DNA of 64,000 nt from an uncultured Rhodospirillaceae bacterium (lineage in GTDB: Bacteria > Pseudomonadota > Alphaproteobacteria > Reyranellales > Reyranellaceae). Made by a program: the position numbers and the translations under genes. The notes below the pieces were generated by a model that worked only from the letters and a program-made list of their open reading frames with translations, had not been told where the DNA came from and searched no databases. Position 1 is the stretch's first letter. The number at the start of each line of letters is the position of its first letter. The DNA lies in the NCBI GenBank assembly GCA_945952105.1, contig CAMFGZ010000015.1, positions 62,001 through 126,000 of the forward strand. The letters are read 5' to 3'. Shown here piece by piece: positions 41,658 through 51,173 of this stretch.

Positions 41658-42065
41658 CTACTTCTTGTAGGAGGAGACCTCGATCAGGTTGCCGTCGGGA
41701 TCGCGACAATAGACCGAGACGATCGTGCCCATCGCCCCGCTCTTCTCGCTTGGTCCCTCTTCGATTGCCACGCCGCAGCTCCGGAAATGATCGGCCACCG
41801 CCTGCGGCGTCGACTCCGTCAAAAAGCAGAGATCGTCGCTGCCCGGCGCTACCGTCCTGCCCGTGAACCATTGCCTCTGCGTGGCGGTCTCAGGCCGCAG
41901 GTTGATCTTCTGACGGCCGAAATGCATCGACGTGACGCGATGGCCGGGCCGCGGCTCGGTGTCCTTGCGGGTCATGCCCAGCACGCGCTGGTACCATTCG
42001 GCAGCAACCTCGACGTCGCGCACGTTCATGACGAGATGATCCAGGGCCTCGACGACAACAGTCAT
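41658..42065 (-). CDS. VOC family protein
   Basis: A 135-residue single-domain VOC protein: ALDHLVMNVRDVEVAAEWYQRVLGM at the start, MHFGRQKINL in the middle and YCRDPDGNLIEVSSYKK at the end, with His and Glu at the usual metal positions. Similar to fosfomycin-resistance/glyoxalase-like proteins, but activity is not predictable. Start 42065 (MTVVVEALDHL) is the family position; the frame runs on to 42527 inside hrpB antisense and is rejected. It sits 9 bp upstream of putA on the same strand. Confidence 0.87.
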   Translation of the reverse strand: MTVVVEALDHLVMNVRDVEVAAEWYQRVLGMTRKDTEPRPGHRVTSMHFGRQKINLRPETATQRQWFTGRTVAPGSDDLCFLTESTPQAVADHFRSCGVAIEEGPSEKSGAMGTIVSVYCRDPDGNLIEVSSYKK

Positions 42066-42146
42066 TGCACGCCTCAAGCATGAGAGGGCTCTACAGTGGA
42101 CCCGCCCCTCCTTCCCGTCCATCCGCTTGCGCGCTAACAGGGATCG

Positions 42147-44615
42147 ATGGAGCAACTCCCTGTCGACGAGGCATTGCCGCGGCTGCGCGCCGCCCTGGAA
42201 GAGCGCAACGCCGCGGTGTTGGTGGCGCCACCGGGCGCCGGCAAGACGACGCGTGTGCCGCTGGCGCTGCTCGACGCGCCGTGGCTCGCCGGCCGCAAGA
42301 TCGTAATGCAGGAGCCGCGGCGGCTGGCCGCCCGTGCCGCCGCACGGCGCATGGCGGCGAGCCTCGGCGAGGCGGTCGGCGAGACGGCGGGCTATCGCGT
42401 TCGCTTCGACAACAAGGTGGGACCGCGCACCCGCATCGAGGTCGTGACGGACGGTCTCTTCTTGCGCCTGCTGCAGGACGATCCCTCGCTCGAATCGATC
42501 GGCTGCGTAATATTCGACGAATTGCACGAACGCGGCCTCGAAACCGATCTCTCCTTTGCTCTGGTGCGGGAGGCGCAGACCGCGTTGCGCGACGACCTGC
42601 GCGTCGTCGCGATGTCGGCCACGCTCGATCCCGGTCCTGTGTCTGCGCGCCTGGGCGGCGCTGCCGTGGTCGAGAGCGCCGGCCGCATGTTCCCCGTCGA
42701 TACGCGCTATCTCGACCGCGAGGCGACGGGCCGCCTCGAAGACGTGGTTGCAGCGTCCGTACGCCGGGCGCTCGCCGAGGAGACCGGCAGTGCGCTGGTC
42801 TTCCTGCCGGGCGTCGGCGAAATCCGCAGGGTCGAGGAACGGCTGCAGGGTGCCGGTCCCTATATCGACGTGGCGCCGCTCTACGGCGATCTGTCGCCCG
42901 CCGACCAGGACCGCGCCATCGCGCCGTCGCCTGCGGGCCGGCGCAAGGTCGTGCTGGCGACGTCGATCGCGGAGACCAGCCTCACCATCGAGGGCGTGCG
43001 CGTCGTCATCGACAGCGGCCAGATGCGTGTCCCGAAATTCTCCCCGCGCTCGGGCATGACCCGTCTGGAGACGGTGCGAGTAAGCCAGGCTTCCGCCGAC
43101 CAGAGGCGCGGCCGCGCCGGCCGTCTCGAACCGGGCGTCTGCTATCGGCTGTGGCCGGAGGAGGCGCAGCGCGGCCTGCTGCCGTTCACGCCGCCGGAAA
43201 TCCTCGATGCCGACCTCGCGCCCCTCGCGCTGGAACTGGCGGCCTGGGGCACGAGCGACGCCGCCACCCTGCCCTGGCTAACGCCGCCGCCCGCTGCGTC
43301 GCTGGCGACGGCACGGGCGCTGCTGGCCGATCTCGGCGCAATCGACGGCAAGGGCACGATCACGCCGCATGGCCGCGCCATGGTGCGACTGGGCCAGCAT
43401 CCGCGCATCGCGCATCTCATCCTCAAGGGCCGCGAGCTGGGACAGGGCAAGGTCGCCGCCCTTCTGGCCGCAATCCTCGGCGAGCGCGATTTCCTGCGCC
43501 TGCCGCCGGGCCAGCGCGATGCCGATCTTCGCCACCGGATCGACACTGCGCTGGGCGGCCGTCGCGACGGCACGCTGCGGCTGATCCAGGAAGCGGCCCG
43601 GCGCCTCATGCCGCGCAATGCCGGCGACGAGCGGCCCGACATCGCCATGACCGGCCCCCTGTTGGCGCTGGCCTATCCCGACCGTATCGGGCGTCGTCGC
43701 CCGGGCACGACCGGACGGTACCTCCTGTCCGGCGGACGCGGCGCGGTGCTGCCCGAGGGCGACCCGCTTGCGAACGAGGAGTTCCTTGTCGTGGCCGATC
43801 TCGACGGCTCGGCCCAGGAATCCCGCATCTTTCTCGCCGCCCCGATCACGGCGGCCGAGATCGAGGATCTTTACGCCGACCGCATCCTCGACGAACAACT
43901 CGTGCAATGGAGCGCCCGCGACGGCGCGGTGCTGGCGCGGCGACGCCGCCGGCTGGGGTCGCTTGCGCTCGAAGACAAGCCGCTGGCGCGACCCGACACC
44001 GACAAGATGCAGGCCGCCATGCTCGACGGTGTGCGACAGCTTGGGCTCGACGCGTTGCCGTGGAGCGACGAGCTGAGGCGCTGGCGCGAACGCATCGGCT
44101 TCCTGCGCCGCCATGTCGGCGAGGACTGGCCCGACCTTTCCGACGAAGCGCTCCTGTCCTCGCTCGCGGACTGGCTGGGGCCGCATCTCGACGGCGCGTC
44201 GCGGCGGGACCACCTGGCCCGGATCGATCTCGGTACTGCCCTGAAGACTCTCGTTCCCTGGGAAAAGCAGCGCGAGGTCGACCGTCTCGTGCCGACACAT
44301 GTGGAAGTGCCAAGTGGATCGCGCGTGGCGATCGACTATGCCAATCCCGACGAGCCGACCCTCTCGGTGCGCCTGCAGGAGATGTTCGGCCTCACCGAGA
44401 CGCCCCGCATCGCCGGCGAAAAGGTCCCGCTCACCATCCACCTGCTCTCGCCGGCCCGGCGACCGGTGCAGGTGACGCGCGATCTCTCGAGTTTCTGGGC
44501 CAATGGTTACAAGGCGGTGAAGTCGGAGCTGAAAGGCCGGTATCCCCGCCACTACTGGCCGGACGATCCTCTCGTCGCCGAGCCCACCGCCCGTGCGCGG
44601 CCACGTCCCCGATGA
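42147..44615 (+). CDS. hrpB: ATP-dependent helicase HrpB
   Basis: An 822-residue DEAH-type helicase: Walker A APPGAGKT (27-34), motif II DELHER (124-129), SATL, motif V TSIAETSLTIEGV and motif VI DQRRGRAGRLEPG, then the HrpB-specific C-terminal region ending near TRDLSSFWANGYKAVKSELKGRYPRHYWPDDP. This is the characteristic HrpB ending and full family length. HrpB is a putative RNA helicase of uncertain cellular role. Its stop overlaps the start of the small secreted protein by 4 bp (ATGA). Confidence 0.95.
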   Translation: MEQLPVDEALPRLRAALEERNAAVLVAPPGAGKTTRVPLALLDAPWLAGRKIVMQEPRRLAARAAARRMAASLGEAVGETAGYRVRFDNKVGPRTRIEVVTDGLFLRLLQDDPSLESIGCVIFDELHERGLETDLSFALVREAQTALRDDLRVVAMSATLDPGPVSARLGGAAVVESAGRMFPVDTRYLDREATGRLEDVVAASVRRALAEETGSALVFLPGVGEIRRVEERLQGAGPYIDVAPLYGDLSPADQDRAIAPSPAGRRKVVLATSIAETSLTIEGVRVVIDSGQMRVPKFSPRSGMTRLETVRVSQASADQRRGRAGRLEPGVCYRLWPEEAQRGLLPFTPPEILDADLAPLALELAAWGTSDAATLPWLTPPPAASLATARALLADLGAIDGKGTITPHGRAMVRLGQHPRIAHLILKGRELGQGKVAALLAAILGERDFLRLPPGQRDADLRHRIDTALGGRRDGTLRLIQEAARRLMPRNAGDERPDIAMTGPLLALAYPDRIGRRRPGTTGRYLLSGGRGAVLPEGDPLANEEFLVVADLDGSAQESRIFLAAPITAAEIEDLYADRILDEQLVQWSARDGAVLARRRRRLGSLALEDKPLARPDTDKMQAAMLDGVRQLGLDALPWSDELRRWRERIGFLRRHVGEDWPDLSDEALLSSLADWLGPHLDGASRRDHLARIDLGTALKTLVPWEKQREVDRLVPTHVEVPSGSRVAIDYANPDEPTLSVRLQEMFGLTETPRIAGEKVPLTIHLLSPARRPVQVTRDLSSFWANGYKAVKSELKGRYPRHYWPDDPLVAEPTARARPRPR

Positions 44616-44995
44616 ACCGCCGCGGCGCAGTCGCATTTGCCACCGTCCTCTCCGTCCTGGCGTTCACCGCGCCCGTCGCGGCGCAGGCGCTGGAAGACTG
44701 TTCCCGCTATGCGCCGAGCACACTCGAAGCCTGGATTGCGTCCCCGGACCTCAAGATCGCGGCCTACGGCTACACTTGCCGCATGATCAACATCGACACG
44801 ACGCTCAGTCAGGCGATGCGCGAAGGCGTGCAGTCCGGCGACCGTGCCACCTGGCTCGAGACCTACCGCCGCACGCTTGAGCGCGTGCGCGAAGCGAGCG
44901 CCGTCAACCGCCGCTGGGCCGGTCCCGAAGCCACTCGAAACCTCGCCATCCTCACGCGCCTCGAAGTGAAGTACCGGCGGTTGGCGGAGCCTTAA
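44612..44995 (+). CDS. Small secreted protein of unknown function
   Basis: A 127-residue protein with a signal peptide (MNRRGAVAFATVLSVLAFTAPVAAQA, cleaved near 25). The mature region of about 100 residues is helical and charged, with two cysteines (LEDCSRY, YTCRMI) and no recognised domain. Its ATG overlaps the hrpB stop (44612-44615), so it is co-translated with the helicase. Its stop TAA shares bases with the convergent Lhr stop (TTAA at 44992-44995). A role with HrpB is doubtful given the periplasmic location. Confidence 0.75.
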   Translation: MNRRGAVAFATVLSVLAFTAPVAAQALEDCSRYAPSTLEAWIASPDLKIAAYGYTCRMINIDTTLSQAMREGVQSGDRATWLETYRRTLERVREASAVNRRWAGPEATRNLAILTRLEVKYRRLAEP

Positions 44996-47433
44996 ATCCG
45001 CGTCGCCTCGTCGATCAGCTCCTGGGCGGCGATGTCCAGCAACTCGTCCTCGGCGGTGCCGTCGAGGACGCGCTCCCTGCCGATCTCCAGCAGCACGGGG
45101 ACGGCGAGCGGCGAAATGCGGTCGAGACGGCGATAGACGATTCGCCCCTTGGCGCGCCGCAACAGGTCGCCCAGCCGCTTGAGGTCGGCGAGCTGCCAGG
45201 CGGCGTCCTGACGGGTGGCGCGCAGCAGGATGTGGCCGGGCTCGTGCTGGCGCAGCGTGTCGTAGATCAGGTCGGAACTGAACGTGACCTGCCGGCGCGA
45301 CTTCTCCTCGCCCGGAAAACGCCGCTCGATCAGGCCGGCGATCACCGCGACGTTGCGGAACGAACGCCGCAACATGCTCGATTCGTCCATCCAGGCTTCG
45401 AGATCGTCGCCCAGCATGTCCTCGTCGAACAGCTCTTCCAGTTGCTTCGGCGAGGCCGGCCGCAATCCCCAGAGTCCCAGTACATAATCGGTGGCCACGA
45501 AGCCCAGCGGACGCAGGCCCATGCGTTCCATGCGCCGCGTCAGCAGCATGCCCAGCGTCTGGTGCGCGTTGCGTCCCTCGAAGCAATAGGCGACCAGGAA
45601 TTGCTTGCCGCCACGCGGGAAGCCCTCGACCAGCAGCTTGTCGGCCGGCGGCAGCATCGAGCGGAAGACTTGTATGCGCAGCCATTCCTGCACCTCGGCC
45701 GGCAGCTTGGGATGCTTCAGCGGATCCTGCAGGATCCCGCGCACCCGGTTGGCCAGGAAGGTCGAGAGCGGCAGCCGGCCGCCGCCATAGGCCGGCACCT
45801 TGGGATCGCCGCCGGTCGCTGGCGAACAGATCGCGGCCAGTTCCTTGACCCCCTCGAAGCGCAGGAGGCGACCGGCAAAGACGAACGTGTCGCCCGGCAC
45901 CAGCCCCTGCACGAAGCCCTCCTCGACCTCGCCCAGCACCGGCCCACGCCGCAGCCGCACCTTCATCAATGGCAGCTCGACGATGGTTCCGACATTCATG
46001 CGGAACTGCTTGGCCACCAAGGGCGAGGCCAGCATCCAGCGGCCGTCGGGGAGTTGCTTCAGCCGATGCCAGCGATCGTAGGCCGCCAGCGCATAGCCAC
46101 CGGTCGCCACGAAGTCGAACGTGTCGTCGAAATCCTGGCGCGGCAGGTCGCGATAGGGCTGCGCGCGCCGTACCTCGGCGAAGAAGGCCTCGCGGTCGAT
46201 CGGCTGGGCGCAGGCGGTGCCCACGATGTGCTGGGCCAGCACGTCGAGGCAGGGCGGCCGCGGCGGATCGCCGTCGAGTTCGCGCGCCTCGACGGCTTCG
46301 AGCGCGGCCAGCGATTCCAGCACCTCGAAGCGATTGGCCGGCGCGATCATGGCGCGGCTGGGCTCGTCGAGCCGGTGGTTGGCGCGGCCGATGCGCTGCA
46401 TCAGGCGGCTCACGCCCTTGGGCGCGCCCATCTGGATCACCAGGTCGACATCGCCCCAGTCGATGCCGAGATCGAGCGACGAGGTCGCGACCACGGCCCG
46501 CAGCTTGCCCGCCGCCATCGCCGCCTCGACCTTGCGGCGCTGCTCGACCGCGAGCGATCCGTGATGCAGGCCGATCGACAGGTTCTCGTCGTTGATGCGC
46601 CACAGCGCGTCGAAGGCCAGCTCCGCCTGGGCGCGCGTGTTCACGAAGACGATCGACGTCCTGTGCTGCCGGATGATGTTGTAGATCTCCGGCACCGCGT
46701 GGCGTCCCATGTGGCCGCCCCACGGGATGCGTTCCTGCGCGTTGATGATCGACACGACCGGCGGCGCGCCGGGCTCGCCCAGCACGATCTCGACGGGCTC
46801 GTCGCGCAGGTTGAGGAACTCGGCGAGCGCCGGCGGATCGGCGACCGTCGCGGAAAGGCCGACGAAGCGCGCCTGCGGCGCCAGCGTCGCCAGCCGCGAC
46901 AGGCAGAGCGCCAGATGATGTCCGCGCTTGCTGGTGGCGAAGGCGTGCAGCTCGTCGATGATCACGCATTTGAGGCTGGCGAAGAACTTCGCCGCATCGA
47001 GATAGGAGAGCAGCAGCGCCAGCGATTCCGGCGTCGTCATCAGCAGGTCGGGCGGCCGCTCGCGCTGGCGCAGGCGGCGGCTCTGCGGCGTGTCGCCGGT
47101 CCGGCTCTCGGCACGCACCGGCAACTGCATCTCGGCCATCGGCTGTTCGAGGTTGCGGCGGATGTCCGTCGCCAGCGCCTTGAGCGGCGAGATGTAGAGT
47201 GTGTGAAGCTCCCCCTGCCCCTTCTTGTAGGCCAGGTCCTCACCGGCCTGCCGCCGCTCCGTGAGTTCGATCAGTGACGGAAGAAACCCCGCCAGCGTCT
47301 TGCCGCCGCCCGTCGGTGCGATCAGCAAGGCACTCCGTCCCTGCCGCGCCAGATCGACCAGCGCGAGCTGGTGCGGTCGCGGCGCCCAGCCGCGACTTGC
47401 AAACCAGCGTGCAAACAGGTCGGGAAGCCCCAT
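44992..47433 (-). CDS. Ligase-associated DEXH-box helicase (Lhr-core)
   Basis: About 813 residues. Walker A APTGGGKT (39-46), motif II IIDELHAF, helicase C-terminal block RIGRANHRLDEPSRAM, then the Lhr-type winged-helix and beta-barrel core. This is the Lhr-core helicase found in the bacterial cluster with an MBL-fold exonuclease, an ATP-dependent DNA ligase and a phosphoesterase. I prefer the start at 47433 (MGLPDLFARWFASRGW, the family N-terminus); ATG 47463 would overlap the divergent exo start codon. Neither has a clear ribosome-binding site. Probable role: 3'-5' DNA unwinding in repair. Confidence 0.9.
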   Translation of the reverse strand: MGLPDLFARWFASRGWAPRPHQLALVDLARQGRSALLIAPTGGGKTLAGFLPSLIELTERRQAGEDLAYKKGQGELHTLYISPLKALATDIRRNLEQPMAEMQLPVRAESRTGDTPQSRRLRQRERPPDLLMTTPESLALLLSYLDAAKFFASLKCVIIDELHAFATSKRGHHLALCLSRLATLAPQARFVGLSATVADPPALAEFLNLRDEPVEIVLGEPGAPPVVSIINAQERIPWGGHMGRHAVPEIYNIIRQHRTSIVFVNTRAQAELAFDALWRINDENLSIGLHHGSLAVEQRRKVEAAMAAGKLRAVVATSSLDLGIDWGDVDLVIQMGAPKGVSRLMQRIGRANHRLDEPSRAMIAPANRFEVLESLAALEAVEARELDGDPPRPPCLDVLAQHIVGTACAQPIDREAFFAEVRRAQPYRDLPRQDFDDTFDFVATGGYALAAYDRWHRLKQLPDGRWMLASPLVAKQFRMNVGTIVELPLMKVRLRRGPVLGEVEEGFVQGLVPGDTFVFAGRLLRFEGVKELAAICSPATGGDPKVPAYGGGRLPLSTFLANRVRGILQDPLKHPKLPAEVQEWLRIQVFRSMLPPADKLLVEGFPRGGKQFLVAYCFEGRNAHQTLGMLLTRRMERMGLRPLGFVATDYVLGLWGLRPASPKQLEELFDEDMLGDDLEAWMDESSMLRRSFRNVAVIAGLIERRFPGEEKSRRQVTFSSDLIYDTLRQHEPGHILLRATRQDAAWQLADLKRLGDLLRRAKGRIVYRRLDRISPLAVPVLLEIGRERVLDGTAEDELLDIAAQELIDEATRI

Positions 47434-47461
47434 ATCTGTTGGGTAGGATGCAGCGAGGCTC

Positions 47462-48493
47462 ATGGCAATCGATACGGCAACGGCAACCCTAAATCCCCGG
47501 ACGTGGCTCTATCCGACGCCGCGCGGCCTCTATTGCGAACCGGGCGATTTCTACATCGATCCGGCCTTCGCCGTGCCGCGCGCGGTGATCACGCATGGGC
47601 ATGGCGACCATGCGCGACCGGGGCATCGCAAGGCGCTGGCGACGCCCGAGACGCTGGCGATCATGCGCACGCGCTTCCAGGACATGCCCGACACCGAGCA
47701 GCAGGCGCTGAAATACGGCGAGAGCGTGCGGGTCGGCGAGGTCGAGGTGGGCTTCGCGCCGGCCGGCCACATCCTCGGCTCGGCGCAAGCAGTGCTGGCA
47801 TACAGGGGCCAGCGCATCGTCGTGTCGGGCGACTACAAGCGCCGCCCCGATCCGACCTGCCCGCCGTTCGAGCCCGTACCGTGCGACGTGTTCATCACCG
47901 AAGCGACCTTCGCGCTGCCGGTCTTCCATCATCCCTCCGATGCCGGCGAGATCGGCAAGCTGCTGCGCTCCGTCGCGACCTTTCCCGAGCGTACTCATCT
48001 GGTGGGCGTCTATGCCCTCGGCAAGTGCCAGCGGGTCATCCGCCTTCTGCGCGACGCGGGCTACGACAAGCGCATCTGGCTGCATGGCGCGCTGATGTCC
48101 CTGTGCAGGCTCTACCAGGAGCATGGCATCGATCTCGGCGACGTGGCGCCCGTCTCCGACGCGATCCTCGAAACCTTCAAGGGCGCCATCGTCATGTGCC
48201 CGCCCTCGGCCGTGGCCGACCGCTGGTCGCGTCGCTTCGCCGAGCCGATCGCGGCGGTCTGCTCGGGCTGGATGGGCGTGCGCGCCCGGGCGCGGCAGCG
48301 CGGCGCGGAGCTACCGCTGATCATCTCCGACCATGCGGACTGGCCCGAGCTGACGCAGACCCTGAAGGATGTCGGCGCGCCCAAGGTCTGGGTGACGCAC
48401 GGCCGCGAGGAAGCGCTGGTGCATTACGCTCGCGGCCTCGGCATCGACGCCGAGGCGCTGCATCTCGCCGGCCGCGAGGAAGAGGATTCCTGA
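47462..48493 (+). CDS. Ligase-associated MBL-fold DNA exonuclease (Exo)
   Basis: A 343-residue metallo-beta-lactamase/beta-CASP-like nuclease: N-terminal PRTWLYPTPRGLYCEPGDFYIDP, metal motif THGHGDHA (44-51), AGHILGSAQAVLAYRG and GDYKRRPDPTCPP, and late ITEATFALPVFHHP. This is the Exo of the ligase-associated cluster, expected to trim DNA ends. It starts at ATG 47462, 28 bp from the preferred Lhr start on the other strand, and is followed after 3 bp by the ligase, so Exo and ligase are co-expressed. Confidence 0.92.
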   Translation: MAIDTATATLNPRTWLYPTPRGLYCEPGDFYIDPAFAVPRAVITHGHGDHARPGHRKALATPETLAIMRTRFQDMPDTEQQALKYGESVRVGEVEVGFAPAGHILGSAQAVLAYRGQRIVVSGDYKRRPDPTCPPFEPVPCDVFITEATFALPVFHHPSDAGEIGKLLRSVATFPERTHLVGVYALGKCQRVIRLLRDAGYDKRIWLHGALMSLCRLYQEHGIDLGDVAPVSDAILETFKGAIVMCPPSAVADRWSRRFAEPIAAVCSGWMGVRARARQRGAELPLIISDHADWPELTQTLKDVGAPKVWVTHGREEALVHYARGLGIDAEALHLAGREEEDS

Positions 48494-48496
48494 TCC

Positions 48497-50077
48497 TTGC
48501 AGGCCTTCGCCCGTCTCCTCGATGCCCTCTCCTTCCAGCCCGCGCGCAACGCCAAGCTGCGGCTGATCGAGACCTACCTGCGCGAGACGCCCGACCCCGA
48601 TCGCGGCTGGGCATTGGCGGCGCTGACCGGCGGGCTCGACTTCCCCGCGGCGAAGCCCGCGCTGCTGCGTGGTTTCGGCCACGAGAAGATCGGCGAGGAA
48701 CTGTTCGCCCTCTCCTACGACTATGTCGGCGATCTCGCCGAGACGCTGGCGCTGATCTGGGAGACCGATCCCGCCGCCGGGCCGCCACCGACGCTCGCCG
48801 AAGTGGTCGAGACCTTGCAGCGCGCGACGCGCACGCAGACGCCGGCAATCCTCAAGCGCTGGCTCGACGCCCTCGATTCCACGGGACGCTGGGCGCTGCT
48901 GAAGCTGCTGACCGGCGCGCTGCGCGTCGGCGTCTCGGCGCGGCTGGCCAAGCAGGCGGTCGCCAACATCGGCAACCAGCCGGTCGATGCCGTGGAGGAG
49001 GTCTGGCACGGGCTGGAAGCGCCCTACCGGCCGTTGTTCGATTGGCTTCTCAACGACGCGCCGCGACCGCAGAGCAATGCCGGTGCGGCCTTCCTGCCGG
49101 CGATGCTGGCCAATCCGATCGACCGCGCCGAACTCGACGCGCTCGAGCCTGCGCATTTCCGCGCCGAATGGAAATGGGACGGCATCCGCGTGCAGGTCGC
49201 GGCTTCGGGCGGATTGAAGCGGCTCTACAGCCGCGCCGGCGAGGACGTATCGGCCGCCTTCCCCGACATCATCGAGGCGATCGACTTCGAGGGCGTGTTC
49301 GACGGCGAACTGCTGGTACGCCGCGAGAGTGCGGTCGCCCCGTTCAACGATCTTCAGCAGCGGCTGAACCGCAAGACGGTGACGCCGAAGATGCTGAAGG
49401 AGCATCCCGCCCATGTCCGCCTCTACGATGTGCTCTGGCTGGAGGGAGAGGATCTGCGCGGCCTCTCCTTCGACGAGCGGCGCGCCCGCCTCGAAGCTTG
49501 GATCGCGCTGAAGGAACGCCCGCGTTTCGACCTCTCGCCGCTGGTGAGCTTCGCCGACTGGGCGGAACTGGCCGCCAAGCGCGAGGAGATGCGCGCCGAC
49601 GGTATCGAGGGGCTGATGCTGAAGCGCGGCGACAGCACCTACCTCGCCGGCCGGCCCAAGGGTCCGTGGTTCAAGTGGAAGCGCGACCCGATGCTGGCGG
49701 ACTGCGTGATGATGTACGCCCAGCGCGGCCACGGTAAGCGCAGCTCGTTCTATTCCGACTTCACCTTCGGCTGCTGGCGCGACACGGCCTCCGGCGGGCG
49801 CGAGCTGGCGCCGGTCGGCAAGGCTTATTTCGGCTTCACCGACGAGGAGCTGCGCTGGCTCGACAAATGGGTGCGCGACCACACGACCAACCGCTACGGC
49901 CCGGTCCGCGAGGTCGAGCAAAAGCTGGTGCTGGAGATCGCCTTCGACGGCATCGCCCGCTCGACCCGGCACAAATCGGGTGTGGCGATGCGTTTCCCGC
50001 GCATAAACCGCATCCGGACCGACAAGCCGGCCGCCGAGGCCGATACGGTCGACAATCTCCTGAGGCTCCTCCCGTGA
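48497..50077 (+). CDS. ATP-dependent DNA ligase (cluster-associated, LigB/LigC type)
   Basis: A 526-residue ligase: N-terminal DNA-binding domain (1-200), the nucleotidyltransferase motif I EWKWDGIR with catalytic Lys226, YSRAGEDVSAAFPDI (motif Ia/III region), EGLMLKRGDSTYLAGRPKGPWFKWKRDP (motifs IV-V), and an OB-fold C-terminus. It seals nicks using ATP, in contrast to the NAD+-dependent LigA of replication. A TTG start at 48497 fits the family N-terminus (MQAFARLLDALSFQPARNAKL) and a GAGGAAGAGGA site just upstream, 3 bp after Exo. Confidence 0.93.
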   Translation: MQAFARLLDALSFQPARNAKLRLIETYLRETPDPDRGWALAALTGGLDFPAAKPALLRGFGHEKIGEELFALSYDYVGDLAETLALIWETDPAAGPPPTLAEVVETLQRATRTQTPAILKRWLDALDSTGRWALLKLLTGALRVGVSARLAKQAVANIGNQPVDAVEEVWHGLEAPYRPLFDWLLNDAPRPQSNAGAAFLPAMLANPIDRAELDALEPAHFRAEWKWDGIRVQVAASGGLKRLYSRAGEDVSAAFPDIIEAIDFEGVFDGELLVRRESAVAPFNDLQQRLNRKTVTPKMLKEHPAHVRLYDVLWLEGEDLRGLSFDERRARLEAWIALKERPRFDLSPLVSFADWAELAAKREEMRADGIEGLMLKRGDSTYLAGRPKGPWFKWKRDPMLADCVMMYAQRGHGKRSSFYSDFTFGCWRDTASGGRELAPVGKAYFGFTDEELRWLDKWVRDHTTNRYGPVREVEQKLVLEIAFDGIARSTRHKSGVAMRFPRINRIRTDKPAAEADTVDNLLRLLP

Positions 50078-50155
50078 GCCGGCCGGCCCGAAACGCCCCC
50101 TTGCAGGGGCAATGTCGCATGCCCATTATCCCGGCAACATTGTAACCGAAGAGCC

Positions 50156-51148
50156 ATGATCGACCCGTTCGGCCGCCATATCTCCTACCTGCGTGTTTCC
50201 GTGACGGATCGCTGCGATTTCCGCTGCGTCTACTGCATGGCCGAGGACATGACCTTCCTCCCCAAGGCGGAGGTTCTGTCGCTCGAGGAGCTGGAGCGGC
50301 TGTGCACGGCGTTCGTGCGCCGCGGGGTCAAGAAGCTGCGCCTGACAGGCGGCGAGCCGCTGGTGCGCAAGAACGTGATGTCGCTGTTCCGCGGGCTCGG
50401 TAAGCATCTCGACAGTGGCGCCCTGGAGGAACTCACCCTCACCACCAACGGCAGCCAGCTGGCCAAGTATGCGCAAGAACTGGCCGACATCGGCGTGCGG
50501 CGCGTCAACGTTTCGATGGACACGCTGGATCCCGACAAGTTCCGCCAGCTCACCCGCTGGGGCGATCTCGACCAGGTGATGCGCGGCCTCGACGCCGCCC
50601 AGCGCGCCGGGCTGGCGATCAAGATCAACGCGGTGGCGCTGCGGGGGGTCAACGACGGCGAATTCGACGAGATGATCCGCTGGAGCCACGGCCGCGGCAT
50701 GGACCTGGTCCTGATCGAGGTCATGCCGATGGGCGAGATCGGCGACGCGACGCGGCTCGACCAGTACCTGCCGCTGTCGCTGGCACGCACCGAGATTGCG
50801 CGCCACTTCACGCTGACCGAGACCGACTACCGAACCGGCGGCCCCGCCCGCTACTTCCGCGTCGAGGAGACCGGCGGCCGGCTCGGCTTCATCACGCCGC
50901 TCACCCACAATTTCTGCGAAAGCTGCAATCGTGTGCGGCTCACCTGCACCGGCACGCTCTACATGTGCCTGGGCCAGGAGGATGCCGCCGACCTGCGCGG
51001 GCCGCTGCGCGCGTCGGAGAGCGACGAGGTGCTGGACCGTGCCATCACCGAGGCGATCGCCCGAAAGCCCAAGGGCCACGATTTCATCATCGATCGCCGC
51101 AACAGCGGGCCGGCGGTGCCGCGCCACATGAGTGTGACGGGCGGCTGA
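50156..51148 (+). CDS. moaA: GTP 3',8-cyclase MoaA
   Basis: A 330-residue radical SAM enzyme. N-terminal [4Fe-4S] cysteines C20, C24 and C27 ([11 protein letters not shown]), [13 protein letters not shown] for SAM, a second C-terminal cluster in [21 protein letters not shown], and the conserved GG end (HMSVTGG) needed for activity. With MoaC it converts GTP to cyclic pyranopterin in molybdenum cofactor synthesis, which the molybdenum hydroxylase at 11108-13405 would need. No other moa gene is adjacent. A branched inverted repeat follows its stop. Confidence 0.96.
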   Translation: MIDPFGRHISYLRVSVTDRCDFRCVYCMAEDMTFLPKAEVLSLEELERLCTAFVRRGVKKLRLTGGEPLVRKNVMSLFRGLGKHLDSGALEELTLTTNGSQLAKYAQELADIGVRRVNVSMDTLDPDKFRQLTRWGDLDQVMRGLDAAQRAGLAIKINAVALRGVNDGEFDEMIRWSHGRGMDLVLIEVMPMGEIGDATRLDQYLPLSLARTEIARHFTLTETDYRTGGPARYFRVEETGGRLGFITPLTHNFCESCNRVRLTCTGTLYMCLGQEDAADLRGPLRASESDEVLDRAITEAIARKPKGHDFIIDRRNSGPAVPRHMSVTGG

Positions 51149-51173
51149 GTTTTCTCGCGTTATTTGACCCAAA

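Noticed and set aside
42065..44611. Long plus-strand open frame overlapping hrpB in another frame
   Set aside because: Only its last 128 codons (from ATG 44612) form a plausible secreted protein; the rest is Arg/Pro/Gly-rich shadow of HrpB.
44552..46969. Long minus-strand frame overlapping the Lhr gene in another frame
   Set aside because: Low-complexity, arginine-rich translation and no family match; the Lhr frame has all helicase motifs.
47462..47463. Overlapping divergent start codons as proof of a special regulatory overlap
   Set aside because: The Lhr gene more likely starts at 47433 by family N-terminus, which removes the overlap.
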